A stretch of DNA of 47,500 nt. It comes from Symbiodinium natans. Its lineage: Eukaryota; Sar; Dinophyceae; Suessiales; Symbiodiniaceae. The stretch spans positions 217,501-265,000 of the forward strand of contig CAJNDS010002711.1 in the NCBI GenBank assembly GCA_905221605.1, in the 5' to 3' direction. The notes under the pieces are model-generated. The model saw nothing but the letters and a program-made list of their open reading frames with translations. It was not told the origin of the DNA and did no database searches. The position numbers and the translations under genes were made by a program. Numbering within the stretch: the stretch's first letter is position 1; every line of letters starts with the position of its first letter. Below are positions 1 through 18,615 of this stretch, piece by piece.

Positions 1-671
<671 letters not shown>

Positions 672-672
<1 letters not shown>

Positions 673-2262
673 AATAACCCTAAACCCTAAACCCTAAACC
701 CAAGCCCTAAACCCTAAACTCTAAACCCTAAAACCCTAAAACCCTAAACCCTACGTAATTTCGGAAATCCCCTGATTTGGCCCTCCGAAGGTGTCAAGGA
801 CTGCAACAAGACCGATCCGAGGAGCGGAATGGGTGCCGCCTTTGGCGTTCCATCGGCTTTTAAGCCCAGGCGCCTGGAGGGTTTAGGGTTTAGGGTTTAG
901 GGCTTAGGGGTTCGGTTTAGGGTTTATTAGGGTTTGAGGTTGGGGTTTAGGGTTTACGGTGAATTTTCGCCCTCCGCATAGCTGGACGAACCAGTCAGCA
1001 CGGACTGTCTAACGAACCACTCGGCACGGACCGTCTGACACATTGGATTGAACAAATCTCTACAGGGTGCCTAAGCATGCACGCCACAAACGGGTTTCGG
1101 GCTTTCAGGGTTCTGCCACATCAAGGCAACAGTTCACTTAAATTGGTCCTGAGCCAAACTATGGGGCATTTTCGATACCCCTTAAACAACCAAACACGAC
1201 AGAAAAAACAGCGACGAGAAGGGCCCCAAGGAATCTGGAATCTAGAGCCGGGGTTTCGAGGCTGAAGCCACGACAACCTGATAGAGTCCCTATATTATGC
1301 CGAAGTAGCCCCTAAATAACCCCCTAAACAACCCTACCTGAAAGGGGTCCCTCCTCCCTGATGCAAACTCAAACCTAAACCCTAAACCCTAAACCCTAAA
1401 CCCTAAACCCTAAACTCGGAGCCAGGAGGGCCCATGCAAGTGGTCGGCATCGATGCCGGGAAGGGTCTCGGGCCTCGATATCGGCGCAAGATGTCTCCAC
1501 AGGACTCCGAAGCTCTGAACCCCCGAAACACCCCGAACTGACAAAAGGGTGCTACAGAATGCCAACTAAACCCTTAAATGCCCTTAAATACCCTAAATAC
1601 CCTAAATACCCTAACTACCCTAAATACCTTAATACCTTAATACCCTAAATACCCTAAATACCCTAAGTACCCTAAATACCCTAAATGCCCTAAATACCCT
1701 AAATGCCCTAAATACCCTAAGTACCCTAAATACCCTAAAACCCTTTTTTTGGACCCTAAAACCCTAAATCCGAAACCCCTAAACCCCTAAACCTGTCGTG
1801 CAGCCGTTGCTTCAAGATTTGCCACGCCCACGGAGACCCCGGCCTTCACCAAGCAAGCCTAGAAACCTAATATAGGGGTTGGAATACATATTATATTATT
1901 ATGATCTTATGGTCCCTTTATGCATATACTATAATAACCCCCCCCCCCCCCGAAACCCTACTCTAAGTATTAAGCCCCCTCTAGTGGCCGAGGATTGTTC
2001 CCTTACTGTAGCCTGTTGATAAGGGGTTGGGAGAAGTCACAAAGGGCTCACCCTTTAAATTTCCCTTAGAAAGCTGCCGAAGAAAGCACCGGCCTCTTTT
2101 GAAAACCATGATTTAGGGCAATTCGACTCACGCACCCACGGCGTCTGTCACGGCTTCGCCGGAAGAACAAAGGCAGCGCAGCTCCCTGAGCACTGAAAGT
2201 CAGCAGGGAGGCCGCATGGTGTGCAGGCCATCAGGCCATGCCCAAACTATGCCGAAAAAATT
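672..2262. repeat. Telomere-like tracts with short unrecognised islands
   Basis: CCCTAAA tracts at about 672-752 and 1373-1416, TTTAGGG at 877-957, and a 9-bp variant array (CCCTAAATA) at about 1568-1795. Islands at about 792-870, 1434-1540 and 1800-1872 have protein-like plus-strand frames (CNKTDPRSGMGAAFG; MQVVGIDAGKG; ending TKQA and TAG) and might be exons of a gene converging on the ATPase, but no family is recognised. A 26-27 bp tandem duplication lies at about 985-1040. Confidence 0.6.
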
Positions 2263-6909
<4,647 letters not shown>

Positions 6910-6939
6910 GTCAGCACTGCATGGGCAGGCTGTTCAGAT

Positions 6940-6954
6940 CTTGAACCAAAATCG
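6940..6954 (-). other. Relict-like spliced-leader 3' end upstream of the ATPase
   Basis: On the minus strand, about 30 bases before the ATG, the sequence CGATTTTGGTTCAAG matches the 3' end of the dinoflagellate spliced leader (CCATTTTGGCTCAAG, from general knowledge) at 13 of 15 bases. In dinoflagellates such genomic copies are taken as marks of a retroposed trans-spliced mRNA. The copy is short, so chance cannot be excluded. Confidence 0.45.
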
Positions 6955-8560
6955 AGAGTTCAGGGCTTCGACGCTCGCACAAGGAGGCAAGGGTTCAACG
7001 CCCATTGAGTGGCGTTGCTTCGAAGATCTCAGGGCCGAACGCTTCAGAGTATTCCTCCGAGGCACAAGAGAAGCAGGTGTTTTCGCCCCATCTTTTCTGT
7101 GGCATGCAAGATATAAAACAAATAAGGCGTACTTTCCTCAAAAACAAAGGAGAACCAGGTGCACCAACACATGCCCCGAACACAATACATTCCCATACGT
7201 TACATTACATCATATGTTGTCGTACAGTGACTCACATTCACGACATTTTTTCTTTTGCCCGCGTTGTATTTCGCACGTTGCATGTAATGACCATGCAGAA
7301 AACGCAGGTGCATGTTACACACACACACAGACATATACATATATATATATATGTACACACACACACATATATATATATATATGCAATGAAGATGGACTTT
7401 TGAATTTACATATAACTGCACATATAACATATGTACATGTGTATATATATATATATACATGCACATATAGATAGAGATATATATATAGATAGATACAACT
7501 ACCCAAATCAAAATATGCACCTGCATATAATATATATATATATGTGTGTGTATATATATTCTCTCGCTCTCTCTCTCTCTCTCTATATATATATATTGTA
7601 TTGTATATGTATATATACATGTAGAGTTACAAACAATAATATATCTATATATGTATATGTATACATATACAGATAGAGAGAGAGAGAGAGAAAAAAAAAC
7701 AGTTGTGTAATGATCTGCTTTTGTTCGCGCCTCGTAGTCGCCGGGCCGAGGAGCCCTCAAGAGACTTGGCTTCTTGGGTCTCTGATGAGTCATCGAGTCA
7801 ATCAAGCCCAAGGGTGTTTGTTTAGTTTTGTTTAGGAGCACGGTCACAAAAGAGAGATGAGGGTTTAGAGGGCTTAGGGACTTCTGGACACATGCTGAAT
7901 GAAGCATGCGCTGCCGGCGCTAAAGTGCGCGACGGTCGCGGCGCGTTGTTGTCAAAGCCAATGAGAGGTTCCTCAGTACGTGGTGTCGGGAGGGTCCTCC
8001 CTGCATTATGATCCTCTCGACTGGGCATCCGACGTGATTTTTTTACAGGAGCCCTGGTAGAATGCGAAAGTAAGGAGGTCTGCACCAAAACTTGGACATC
8101 ATCCTGAACAACTTGGAACGGAGGGTACTCATTTGCTTGAGGGGGCGTTTAGAGCCCAATTTGTTGGAGTCCTAGAAAGGAGGAGGCTTGTCTTCAAGCA
8201 GCCAAGTCCGTGAACGTCTCCATCGGGGACCCCGGCTCCAATTGACTGTGCCGGCCGGACCTTTCCTGCGCAAAAGCCACCCATCACCACCAGCAGCGCG
8301 CAGCATTGCGGGGTTCTACTATTTGCTTATGAACCCAAACAAAAAATCATCCAAGTGTTACCCTTATAAGGAAGATCTGTTCATCCCTACATCACCCTTA
8401 TCAGGAAGGTTTGTTTTGTACATGTATATATATATATATACATACATCTGATTGCTTTTGTCTTTTCTTTTTTTTGGGGGGGGGGGGGGGGGGGGGGGGT
8501 TCTTAAGCAACTCGCAGGGTCACCAGAATGGTCGGAGGCAGGGCAGCTGGGCCACGTCAG
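6955..8560. repeat. 5' flank of the ATPase and microsatellites
   Basis: 6955-7310 is unique sequence that may include ATPase 5' UTR. 7318-7690 is a cluster of TA, TG/CA and CT/GA microsatellites. 7700-8420 is unique without a recognised frame. TA repeats at 8423-8441 and a poly-G run near 8477-8499 follow. Confidence 0.8.
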
Positions 8561-8636
8561 GAGATGCGACCCTAAACCCTAAACCCTAAACCCTACAAAC
8601 CCTAAACCCTAAACCCTACTCCACAAGAACCATAAG

Positions 8637-9582
8637 ACCTTCGAAACCTCTTGCGCCGTGTGTACAACTATCCGTTGAAGAGGCCCTGAAGTCCAGTGTG
8701 CAGGCCTGCTGCAGGCTCAGCTGCTGCCACATGACTGGGCTCCTGATTGGGCGCTGTTATTCAGTTTGGGGACACCCTAAACTAAACCCTAGCCCTAAAC
8801 CCTAAACCCTAAACCCTACTCAAGAGCCAGGTCCTCCTCCGTCTGCGCCTGCTCTTTGCTCGCTTTCGGAAGTCGCGGTTGGCGTCCTCGTGGAACTCGT
8901 TGCGCAAACACAGAAACCATAGGGGTTTAGGGTTTAGGGTTTAGGGTGACGGCTCTATTTCACCTAGCTAGGTTCCAAGAGGTTGCTGGCATGCAGTCCC
9001 CGTGAAAACAAGTCCCATGGTTTAGGTGCACTCACTAGCGCAACACGCCTACTGCTAAGCAGTCTACATGGTCGCTCATGTCGCAACACAGCCGCCTCCG
9101 CCTCCGCCGGATTCAGCGTGCCCCGCCGCTGAGCCCTGCACCTGGAGGTGCAAGACTCCAATTGAAGACCGCAAGGTGGCGCGGGGGGGGGGGGGGGGGT
9201 GAGGTCACCCCCCAAATTTTGGGCGCCAGAAGAGCGCCTTTTTTAAAAAAGGCACCTAATCATCCCCAGAGGCTCCCCTAAACCCCCGGAAAAAAACCGA
9301 AAAATCCTCTTAAGCTCGGGACCGGCCCAAGCTCGCCCAAGTTCGTGGTCTCCGCGGGACACGGAGGGCGCATCGGGAAAAAGGTATGTTTGGGTTCAGG
9401 GTTTCGGGTTTTGGGATTTAGGGTTTAGGGTTGAGGATTTAGGGTTTTTTGCCCAGAGTGCTGAGGCGGTTGAGGGTGATAGAGTTGTGCTTAGAATAGG
9501 AGCTGATCCTTCGGTGGTCGACCTGGTAGACGTTTTGAGGAGGGCCTGGCCCCCCGCAGAAGCAAAGGCCATGAGTCACGCA
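8637..9582 (+). CDS. Unrecognised protein, three candidate internal exons
   Basis: Islands 8637-8752, 8831-8901 and 9457-9582 join in phase (GC donors after the first two, GT after the third; AG acceptors). Readings include VQLSVEEALKSSVQACCRL, VAVGVLVELV and ADPSVVDLVDVLRRAWPP. Codons start with G far more often than on the opposite strand. The introns contain TTTAGGG/CCCTAAA tracts and a long poly-G run. No family is recognised; neither end of the gene was found. A helical repeat protein is possible but unproven. Confidence 0.35.
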
Positions 9583-10228
9583 GTACCCTCAAAGTCCCCA
9601 ACCTCCCCCGAAAGATGAAACAACAAAACGAAGAACCGGCCAAGAATGTGCGGAGGTTGGGCCTGCAACGCGGCGAGCTCCTCTGTCTCCCCCTCTGACC
9701 TCATGACACACTGGAAGGGTTTAGGGTTTTGGTTTAGGGCCTCCCCGATGATACGAGTAACAGCAATCACAACAGCAGCAGCAATCGTGGGAATGGAGAC
9801 AAGATGTCAATAACCGTAGAGCCGTAGAAACATCCTAGTAACACTTAACAAGAACAACCAGAACCTTAACCAGAACAACCATAGCAACAAACAAGACGAC
9901 ACCAACAACAATCGCAATCACAATGACAGTGACAATGCTAACAGTGCAATAGCCTGAATCACAGAACACGGCCAAGATCTCGGGAACCGAGATCCCCCCA
10001 AAGAAGATTCGGGAACCCTAAACCCTAAACCCTAAACCCTAAACCCTAAACCCTAAACCCTAAACCCTAAACCCTAAACCCTAAACCGGACAGTTGGGGC
10101 CAGCACTGTGCTGCGTCTACCTTTGCCGAGGCCTCAGAAGACCTCGGCAGACCATTCTGGGCGGAACGGCTTCTCAAGTGCTAGGAAAAGGGTTTAGGGT
10201 TTAGGGTTTAGGGTTTAGGGTTTAGGGC

Positions 10229-10325
10229 CCCTGTACTGGATGGGCATGTCCCTGGCATGCACGTCGTTTGCTTCCCCTTCAGCAACTGCCACGAGGAAAT
10301 TGGAAGATGTCAGGTGTGTCTTGAA
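10229..10325 (-). CDS. Candidate single exon, unrecognised
   Basis: On the minus strand an AG/TTC start and a GC donor (GCCCTAAACCC) bracket 32 codons plus one base, reading LVAVAEGEANDVHARDMPIQY. The plus strand is also open, with less coding-like codons. No neighbouring exon could be joined with confidence. Confidence 0.25.
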
Positions 10326-10718
10326 CTAGGCTCCTTCTATCAAAGTCCTCTCATGAACTGGCAACTTAGTTCAAGCTCCTTCCTGAAGCTGGTTTTACCT
10401 AAGCTCTTTTGCGCAACAGCCTGCCTGATGGCCGTGACTGAAACTCTGAACATCAAACCCTACACAATCAGAAGGCTGGCAATGGCCTCAATGTCGCCAA
10501 AGCCGCTGATCCGTACGAAAAGTGTTGGGATTTGGGGTTGAGGGTATTTTCCCGCCCCTCCAAGTAGGAAATTGTTTGGTTGAGGGGTTCAGGGCTTAAG
10601 GGCAACCACGCAAAAGCTCACTCTACAAAAGACTGACGGCAACGCCTGGGAAGCAGCCACTGATGCGCACAAAGCAACCTGGCGCATGGCAGTAGGCTGC
10701 CTATGCTTAATTCCTATA

Positions 10719-10821
10719 GGGGACCATATGAACCCCAAAAATGAAGTCTGAGCATTCTACTACTCTGTTTTCTATTAAGGTAATATGAACCATAAGCCCC
10801 TTCAGGGGTCATTTGGGTCTA
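10719..10821. mobile_element. Family A introner-like element outside a recognised gene
   Basis: Starts GGGGACCATATGAACCCC and ends GGGGTCATTTGGGTC, with the inner block TATTAAGGTAATATGAACCA. Same layout as ATPase introns 1 and 8. Confidence 0.6.
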
Positions 10822-11164
10822 CAAAAATTTTGATGGTTGGACTACAACTTTCAGCTTTGCGAGGTGCAGGAAATGTACGTGCAGAACGCCCGCAAGCCCG
10901 GCAGGATTGCACACCTAGCAAGAACAGGAGCCACAGGAACGCTGTCCTGATGGGAGGCTTGGGACTTCGAGGCAGATGTTGTGTACTGAGTATGTGAGGC
11001 CCTCTTTTGTTGGTGGTCCCTTTCGAGGGGATCCTTCATGATACGGTCCGAATGGGTAGCTCTGAGCTTAACTGCAAAATTGTGCACGACGCCAGTCTGA
11101 ACAACTCAGTGCCACTCCGCTGAAGACAGCTGCCTCGAGGTTGCAGGGTTAGGGTTTAGGGTTT

Positions 11165-11357
11165 GGGTGTCGGCAACACCCCCTGATTCACAATCGGTGC
11201 ATTGGCAGGTCCCTGACTCCGGTACACTGCACTCTGGCAAAAATTCAAACTGGTGCCCGGGGCATCGCTTGCTATTCTTGAGGCAGTGCGCGACGGGTAG
11301 CTGACTGTTGGATGGCATTAGGACCTGAGATGGACGTGATGTGGGGGAGGATTGCAT
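11165..11357 (-). CDS. Candidate cysteine-rich exon, unrecognised
   Basis: The minus-strand frame contains a run of cysteines (KRCPGHQFEFLPECSVPESG followed by TCQCTDC) resembling small disulfide-rich extracellular modules. It is interrupted downstream by a TTTAGGG tract. The class of module is not clear. Confidence 0.3.
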
Positions 11358-11418
11358 TGAGGCCTTGGCTCGTAGACTTCTTCATGGGCGGGAGCAGACC
11401 AGATGCCAAGGCATTTGA

Positions 11419-11543
11419 ATGGGAGTTTCCAAAACCACGAGGGTCCCCCCCTTCAGTTTAGTCTTCCTCCGAAAAATATGTCGTAAGTCGTAAGATTGCA
11501 AAGGGCCCTCAAAAAGGGACCCCGAGTTTTCGGAAACCCCCAC
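11419..11543. mobile_element. Short inverted-repeat element
   Basis: GGGAGTTTCCAAAACCACG at the left is matched inverted by TTTTCGGAAACCCCC at the right, with inner GGGTCCC/GGGACCC pairs. It has the size and form of a small non-autonomous DNA element. A similar right end occurs near 13055-13075. Confidence 0.45.
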
Positions 11544-14500
11544 GTGGAGGCATCGACAATTGTTGAGATACATGGCTGAACTCTGTTAATAACAACTCTG
11601 TTAATAACATGGGCATGCAATCATACATGGGCATGCAATCATACTTAAGGCACCTTTGCATTTCCGGTGGCAGCCAAATCATCATGAGATTCTGCTCATG
11701 GAGTGTGTTCGCAGCCACATGTCCTCCTCCGAAGATGCCCACAAGTTTCAAGGACATTGATCGATAATCATGGAAGCCATGGCATCAGCAGGCTTAAACT
11801 GCGCCGCAGAGCAATGACAACCATCTGGGTGCTTTGCTGAGGGGTTGGGCATCCTGGTCATGTCGATGTGATCTTTGGGGGGGGGGGGAGGGGCAAGGGA
11901 TGTCTCGACATCTTACAGCAGGCTGGGCCCTCGCCTGCCTCACCCCTCATCTCAGAGTTTCAGAGTTCAGAACATGAGCATGCCAACACACCACTTCGTT
12001 GCTTTTGCTGGCTTTGTACAGCTTTGGTCCACAATCTCACGTGAAACGGCAATGGTGCTGGAAACCATACGGCGCACCGAAGCCCTGTACCCTAAAGCGT
12101 CATCCTAAGAACCCCAGAACAACACCTGGGCTACCCCCTACACCCTAAATTTTCTAAACTTTTAAAACTTTCTAAAGCCTAAACCCGAAACCCTAAACCC
12201 TACACCTTACACCCGCCCCCTACTTAGGCAAAGCCTCTGCGATTCGGCGCCCATTCAGCGCCCACTCAGATGGCCGTGACTGTGCCTTGCCAGAGCCTCA
12301 GAGCGCGGCTTCGGGCAGGCTGCTTAGCGAGTTTAGTGGGTTTAGGGTTTAGGGTTTAGGGTTTAACTCTAAGCCCTACAGTGCCTACAGGATTTAGGGC
12401 TCTTAGGCGTTGAGCAGAGGCCGTGGGGAGAGTCTATAACCCCTAGCTAGGAACAACGCATGCAGAGGTGTCAGTATTACAGTATGTCAGTGCAGGGCTG
12501 TCCCTGACAAAAACTACTTCAGAGGGATCATCAGCTTGCCTCGTTGACCCCTCAACCCCTTTTTTGCAACTGAACTGCCTCTCAACCCTAAACCTTATAA
12601 ACCCTCAACACTAAGCTTTAACCCGCTCCCACAGTACAACGGGTTGCTTCGATGAGTTTGCCTCAGCATGTGCTCAGGGAGAGGAAGTCCTAGCGGAAAA
12701 TCCAACGCTTAGGCGAACAACCGCAAGAGCCCTTACCCTGGGTTTAGGGTTTAGGGTCCTAAACCCTATAACCCTAAACCCTTTAGCAGTAGGCTTTGGA
12801 AGGTTACCCTAAACTTTTTGCTCGACACAAGCTCCCTAGCCAGCACCCCTTTTCCAAAGGAGGCTTCACCACCACTCATGGCTTGCTATTGCTCGCTCCC
12901 GGGCACCCCTGCGGGTGATGCGCCACCTGGCGTTCTCTGGTTCAAAATACAGAGGACATCGTATAAGGCCGTCGGATGCTTGCCAAACTTGGGGGCAAGC
13001 CTCAGATTCCCGAACCCCCTTAACGAAACTCCAAATAAAGGCCCCCCTAATTGCCCTAAAATTCGGAAACCCCCCACAAAAAAAATCAGCGAACCTTTTT
13101 AGCAATGGTTGCAAGGCATCAGCAGGGCGCTCGCAGCACACGAGCACGGACGTGCTTCTTTTGTACTCGGCTTCTGCTCAAAAGATGCTCGGCTCCAGTG
13201 GCCAAAAGTGCCTGAGACTCAGATGGGAGGTTTTGCTTTCTTGCTTGTAGGGCTCTTAAGGGAGGGGGGGTTAGGTACCCAGGGAACTTCAGGGAAGCTT
13301 TGGGAGCCTTGGGGAGTAGTGGGGAGTACAAAGGAAATTTAGGTTACATACCTTGAACCTTCCTTAAGAACACTATACCTTGTCTTCGTTAAAGGCACGC
13401 GTTGATGGACCAACCGAGATGTCGTCTAAACGACAGATACATAAATACTTGTAAACCCAAAAACCCTAACAACCCTCCACAACAAGAACCTGCAAAAACC
13501 ACCAAGAAACCGACTAAAACCACCAGAAACCAAAGAAGACCCTAGAAAACCCTCATAAATCCCCTAAAAGCCTTCCCACCCATTTCCATCTAAAGGAGCC
13601 TACGGGGTCCCCTGCTCCATACGCCCCCAAGAATCCTGCAAAAAAGGTCTGGGATCCCAACCGCCCAAAAAGAAGCTCCCTTGTTTAACTTAGGGTTTTA
13701 CAGGGTTTGCAGCGTTTATCGGGTTTATGGGGTTTATAGGGTTTGTTGGGTTTGTAGTGTTTCTAGGATTTAGGTGCTTTGGAGGGTTTGCGGGTTAGAG
13801 TCTCCGGACAATTCGGAGACACTCAAGATTGTCACAACTCCTGCAGGGACATGGCAGGCATGAATGGGTCCCTGGTCCCTATATATATTTTTTTATGGGC
13901 ACCTGTACGAATTGTGCCACATGCACAGGGGTGTGGCAGCTGACAGCACGACGAGCCTAACCCCCCGGAAGCTATCAACCCCTGAACCTCAAAGCCCCGC
14001 AAAATCGAGCGAAAGCTCACCATCGAATCCGGGAAGCTTTAGTCAGCTTTGTACCCGAGCCGGGTTTGAAAAGTCCGGTACCTCAGGATGAAAGGCAGAA
14101 GAGTATAGTGGTATCATAGTGGTACCCTTTTTTAAGCCCTAGAGTTTAGGGGTAATGCTACTATACCAATCTACACCGCAAGCACCATGAAAGTAGAATA
14201 GGGAATGCAGTATAATGCCAAAATAGTAAGGAATTTCGTGGGCTGAGAGGGGGGTCTGGGGTAGAGTTGGGAGGGGCTTTGGTTGGTATGGGCTTGGGGT
14301 TTTGGGCTTTGGGATAAAAAATCTGTTGCATCCGGACTCCAGTGGGTGCTGCCAGAAACTGCCCAAGCGCATGATACGGAACCCGAAACCCTAAACCCTC
14401 ACACCCCACCCCACCCCCCTAAACCCTAAACCCTAAACCCCAAACCCTAAACCTGTGCCTGCAGACAGGCAAGTGATGGCCAACTCACGTAATTCTGAAT

Positions 14501-16177
14501 TGGAATCCGTTTAGTCGCCAAGTGTCTCGCTTTGTGACAGTCCGCACGACCACTTGCATAAACCCTAAGCCCTAAGCCCTAAGCCCTAAACCCGAAACCC
14601 TTAAAACCCCGAACCCCAAACCCCAAACCCTAAACCCTAAACCCCAAACCCTAAACCCTAAACCCTAAACCCTAAACCCCAAACCCTAAACCCTAAACCC
14701 TAAACCCCAAACCCTAAACCCTAAACCCTAAACCCCCGCAGCTGCGCCGACTCCAGCTCTCAAGCTTGGGCACTGTGCGAGAAGCTCGGGAGGCAGCCGC
14801 TTGGTCGCTTCAAGGGCTTTCACCTGCATTGCTGGCAGCTGTGGGGGTTTAGGGTTTAGGGTTTAGGGTTTAGGGTTTAGGGTTTGGGATTTAGGGTTTA
14901 GGGTCTGTTGAGGTTGAGGGCTCCGGGAAGTTTGGCGTCTTAGGGAGTTCGCTGCTGAAAATGGAGGTTTAGGGTTTAGGGTCTTTGGTGACAGCTGGGG
15001 TTAGGGGGTTTGTTGCTTACAATGGAGGTTTAGGCTTTCGGGTCTCGGGTTTGGCGGGAGAGTTTAGGATTTGGGGAGAGTAGCTAGAGTGAATTTTACG
15101 AGGTGTCCGCCGACGTGCCACCCGCCAGTCGCCTCTGAAAGCTCCCAATGGCAGGCCTTTAAATAGAGGCTTCACAGGGTTTAGGGCTCGGGGGGGTAAC
15201 TGCCTGATTGTCAAGGATACCTCTACACCAGCTTCACTGGCAAATCTCACTCCCACTCCCAAACCCTGTTAAGGATGTTTTTGTGCCATCTGTCTAGGCA
15301 CGCGCTACGGGGTTTCAGCTTGTTTAGGGCTTAGGTTCTGTGTCTTTTGTTTCGGGTGGCGCGGCATGACCTGAGGGGGTGGGCTTTAGGGATTCAGGTC
15401 TTTTGGGGTTTCGAGGGTTTAGGGTGTAGCCTCCACCCAGGGTGCCTGCGGCTGGGCGGCTGGGGAGTTTAAGCTTTACGTCCGGCCTTTTGACCCTTTA
15501 TAAACGGGGCTTCTTCCCAACAGCCGAAGGGTCGGGTTTCTATCCCTGAAGGTGGGGGGCTATATGAGACTCCGGAGCGGGAACCCCGCCAGAATGGAAC
15601 GGAGCGCCGGAACGGAACGGAATTGCTGTCTGTTGGCTTGCGAAGCTGGGTCAGTGGCCCATGTACCATGATCATCGCTTCGGGTATGTGAGATCCCAGG
15701 TTAGGATTCGCTTAGTTCCCAAGACTGTCTGTGAGGAGTTTAGGAGTTAAGAGGTGTGAGGCACATCGAGTTGAGTCGACGAAGGAACAGCAGCAAACAA
15801 ATGCAAGCCGGGCAGAACTCGTACCGCGCTTACGTTCATAAGACGAATCACATCATAGCACTTGTACTGCTGCAGCCCCTGTATAGTGCACACGCACACC
15901 CAAAACAAACATTGGCCACCCAACACATTTCCTCCTAAACCGGAAGCTGCTCTCCCCCTTTGCTGGCCTCACAGTCTTCGCTGTTGCTGTGCGTCGAAAT
16001 GGCCTGGCTCCTGTCACCAGGCTTTCGGGCTTAGGGGGGGAGGTAGGGTTTCAATCGCTCGAACTCTTAGCTGCAATTTGGGCTGATCGCATCAGATCTT
16101 GCAGTCAACGCGCTTTATATGCTCGCGAAAGAGTGGCCTCCCCCCACACCAACAAGAATCTAGAACGGAAAAGGAAG

Positions 16178-16309
16178 ATGTCACAAGTCACCACGCAGAC
16201 AGGAGAGGGCGTCGTGAAGATAGTTAGAATTCAGGGTGCCAAAATTCAAGAGGGACACATACTGAGATTCACAGGAGAAGTGCCAGAATCACGGAAGAGT
16301 TTTGCCATG
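16178..16309 (+). CDS. Candidate first exon, weakly galectin-like
   Basis: From ATG 16178 the frame reads to a possible GC donor after ATG at 16309. The segment IQEGHILRFTGEVPESRKSF resembles the early strands of a galectin carbohydrate-recognition domain (G..I...G.VP.....F). The diagnostic later motifs (H-N-R, W-E) were not found, so the assignment is speculative. A poly-G run follows at about 16341. Confidence 0.18.
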
Positions 16310-17534
16310 GCAAACAACTTGCCCTATATTACCTTTTAATTGGGGGGGGGGGGTTCTTGAGCAATTACTAGGCCTTGTCATGGGCCTGAGGCTCGAAAGA
16401 ACACATTTTGTGCGACATGCCACAGAAGATACACCCACCCCTTCTCGGACACCGGGGCGCTTGTTCTTCAGCTCATCGGCATTTCGGTGGAGGTCCGCCT
16501 GGCGAGTGCGAGGGCGACAACTGAAATCCAAAACCCTGTACCCCTCTTGAATTAGGGTTTGGGGTTTGGGGCTTAGGATTTAGAGTTTCGGGCTTTCATC
16601 TAAAAACCCACACAGAGTATGCAGGTAAATGCCAGCTGGACTGTTCCTGAGCCGTGCGGGTCTGCTACAGAATTCCTGTGGGCACGTAGAGTTCGCGCAC
16701 CGGGCGCGAAGCCATGCGAAACATCAAGGTACATGTAGGCCCATCAACATCTGCGTAAACAAAACACAACCATTGCATAGCCCCTAAAAAGAATGAATAT
16801 TAGCAGAGTATAGACCGCTAAACCCCAGACCGTTTTCAAGACTCGGAAAGTCTTGACATACCTGTCTCCATTAGTTCCACCCTAAACCTCCCTTTCTTGA
16901 AACCGAAACTACTCGTAGCCGGTGCAGGACCGAGAAGACAAACACGCATGGGCTTACACTCAGTCGCACTCCACACAGAGAAGCAAAGCACTCGTGGCTC
17001 TCCCTCCCTTTCTCTGGCTGTCCCTTACGCGCCAAACACAAGCGCCCTATATACATCAGTCAACCCTACAAGCCCTATAAACTCTGTAGACCCTGTAGAC
17101 CCTAACAAACCCCCCTATAAACCCGATAATTAAACCCTGTAAACCCTACAAACCATAAACCGAAAGTAAACCCTAAACCGTAAACCCTCAACCCTAAACC
17201 CTAAACCCTAAGTTGGGCCGCACCTGCTTGGCGCTCTCCAGCATCTGGCTTCGCTCAAAGTCACTCACGAAGTCACCCAGCCAAAAGTCCCTGGTGGAAG
17301 AGGGTAGAACAGGGTTTGAGGTTTCTGCTTTTCGGGGTTTAGGGTCTGGGATTTGGCTTTTAGTTTAGTTTTGTTTTTGCCTGGGGTTTGGGCTCTACGG
17401 TCTCAGGTTTCTGAGTTAAGGGGTTTAGTTCTGGGGTGGGATCGGGAATGGTATACCCTTTGAGAGATTGTGTAGGGTACCTTCTTTCCTCATTCCATAA
17501 AAAGAACCAGCCAGAAGCAATGGTAAGTACTACC

Positions 17535-18615
17535 ACTTCCTGCGGCGCAAGGGGCACCAAGCGAGCCGCTTCGTGGTCGAAACTTTCGCTGGAATTTGCA
17601 AACTTCTCGAAGGACAGGCGGATGGTGTCCTCCGGATTGACATCTCCCGGAGCTACAGGCGTCTGCAGGTGCCCACTCCACATGGAAAAAACAACTACTC
17701 GGCAGGAAAACGTTCAGGGACACAAAGGCGGTGATCAGCATCGCCAGTTGGGGGGATGTTGGGGGTAGTCGTTCGGTGTCGTTCGTCCTCGGCAGGATTT
17801 GCGAAGATCTCCGTCATGTTCTGCACAGTGGTGAACATCCTTTCCTGAAGCATCTTGTGTTCACGAGGCAGCAAGTGCCACCGCGTGCAGAGAACCCCCG
17901 CCCCATAGGGGCCTTAATGTTGAGAATAGGGCGGGTTTTGGGGGTCGTTATAGTGGAATCATAACGGGACCCGAAGGGAATGCTGTTCGTCATTCTCCCG
18001 ACCCCAGAGTACTTGCGCCCAGCTGCCGCGACGAACTTGACGCCTTCCTTGGCTTGTGAAGAGTGCTTCAAGACAAATCAATGTGGACCTTGTACGCTAC
18101 CCTCAGTCCGAACTGTTAGGAACTCCGAAACCTACTTCTCTGTAGGTTAGAGCTATTACATCGTCTTACAAAATTTTCTGGGGCACCCGATAGGTCTGGG
18201 ATTCTTAAACCCAACGAGCACCCGCTAAAAACCCTGCATAAGGAACCAGTAAAGCCCTTTCCCTAACCCCTGTTGCATACAACCGAAACTGTCCGCCAGA
18301 ACCCTAAACCCTAGCCCGAAACCCTAAACCCAGCAAACCCTAAAGCCTGAAGCCCCGTTCGAAAGCCTGGCATCCTCGGGTCCCATGGTGATCACTGCAC
18401 CTGGAGGCCACAAGGCTGGGTAGCCGAGCTCCTGGCAAAGGTGGGGTTGGAGGGGGGGTGGGGTGGGGTGGGGGGCGGGGGGTGTTTGGTTCGGGTTTAG
18501 GGTGAGGGGGGGCTAGTATGAACCCTTTAAACTCGAAACCTTTTGGGATTCATTTGGTCCCAAAGGCCGTCAGGGGACCAAAAGCCACGACAGTTCTGCA
18601 CTTGATGCGGAGAGA
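17535..18615. other. Several protein-like islands, strand unresolved
   Basis: Islands near 17535-17690, 17780-17905, 18005-18070, 18372-18440 and 18569-18615 read as plausible protein on the minus strand (for example RWHLLPREHKMLQERMF and GYPALWPPGAVITMGPED). A family A half-element at about 18513-18568 sits next to a GC donor. The plus strand is also open across several islands, so I do not call a gene. Between them lie CCCTAAA repeats and a G-rich run at about 18449-18482. Confidence 0.3.

Noticed and set aside
7200-7907. 235-codon minus-strand frame
   Set aside because: Most of it translates TA, TG and CT microsatellites.
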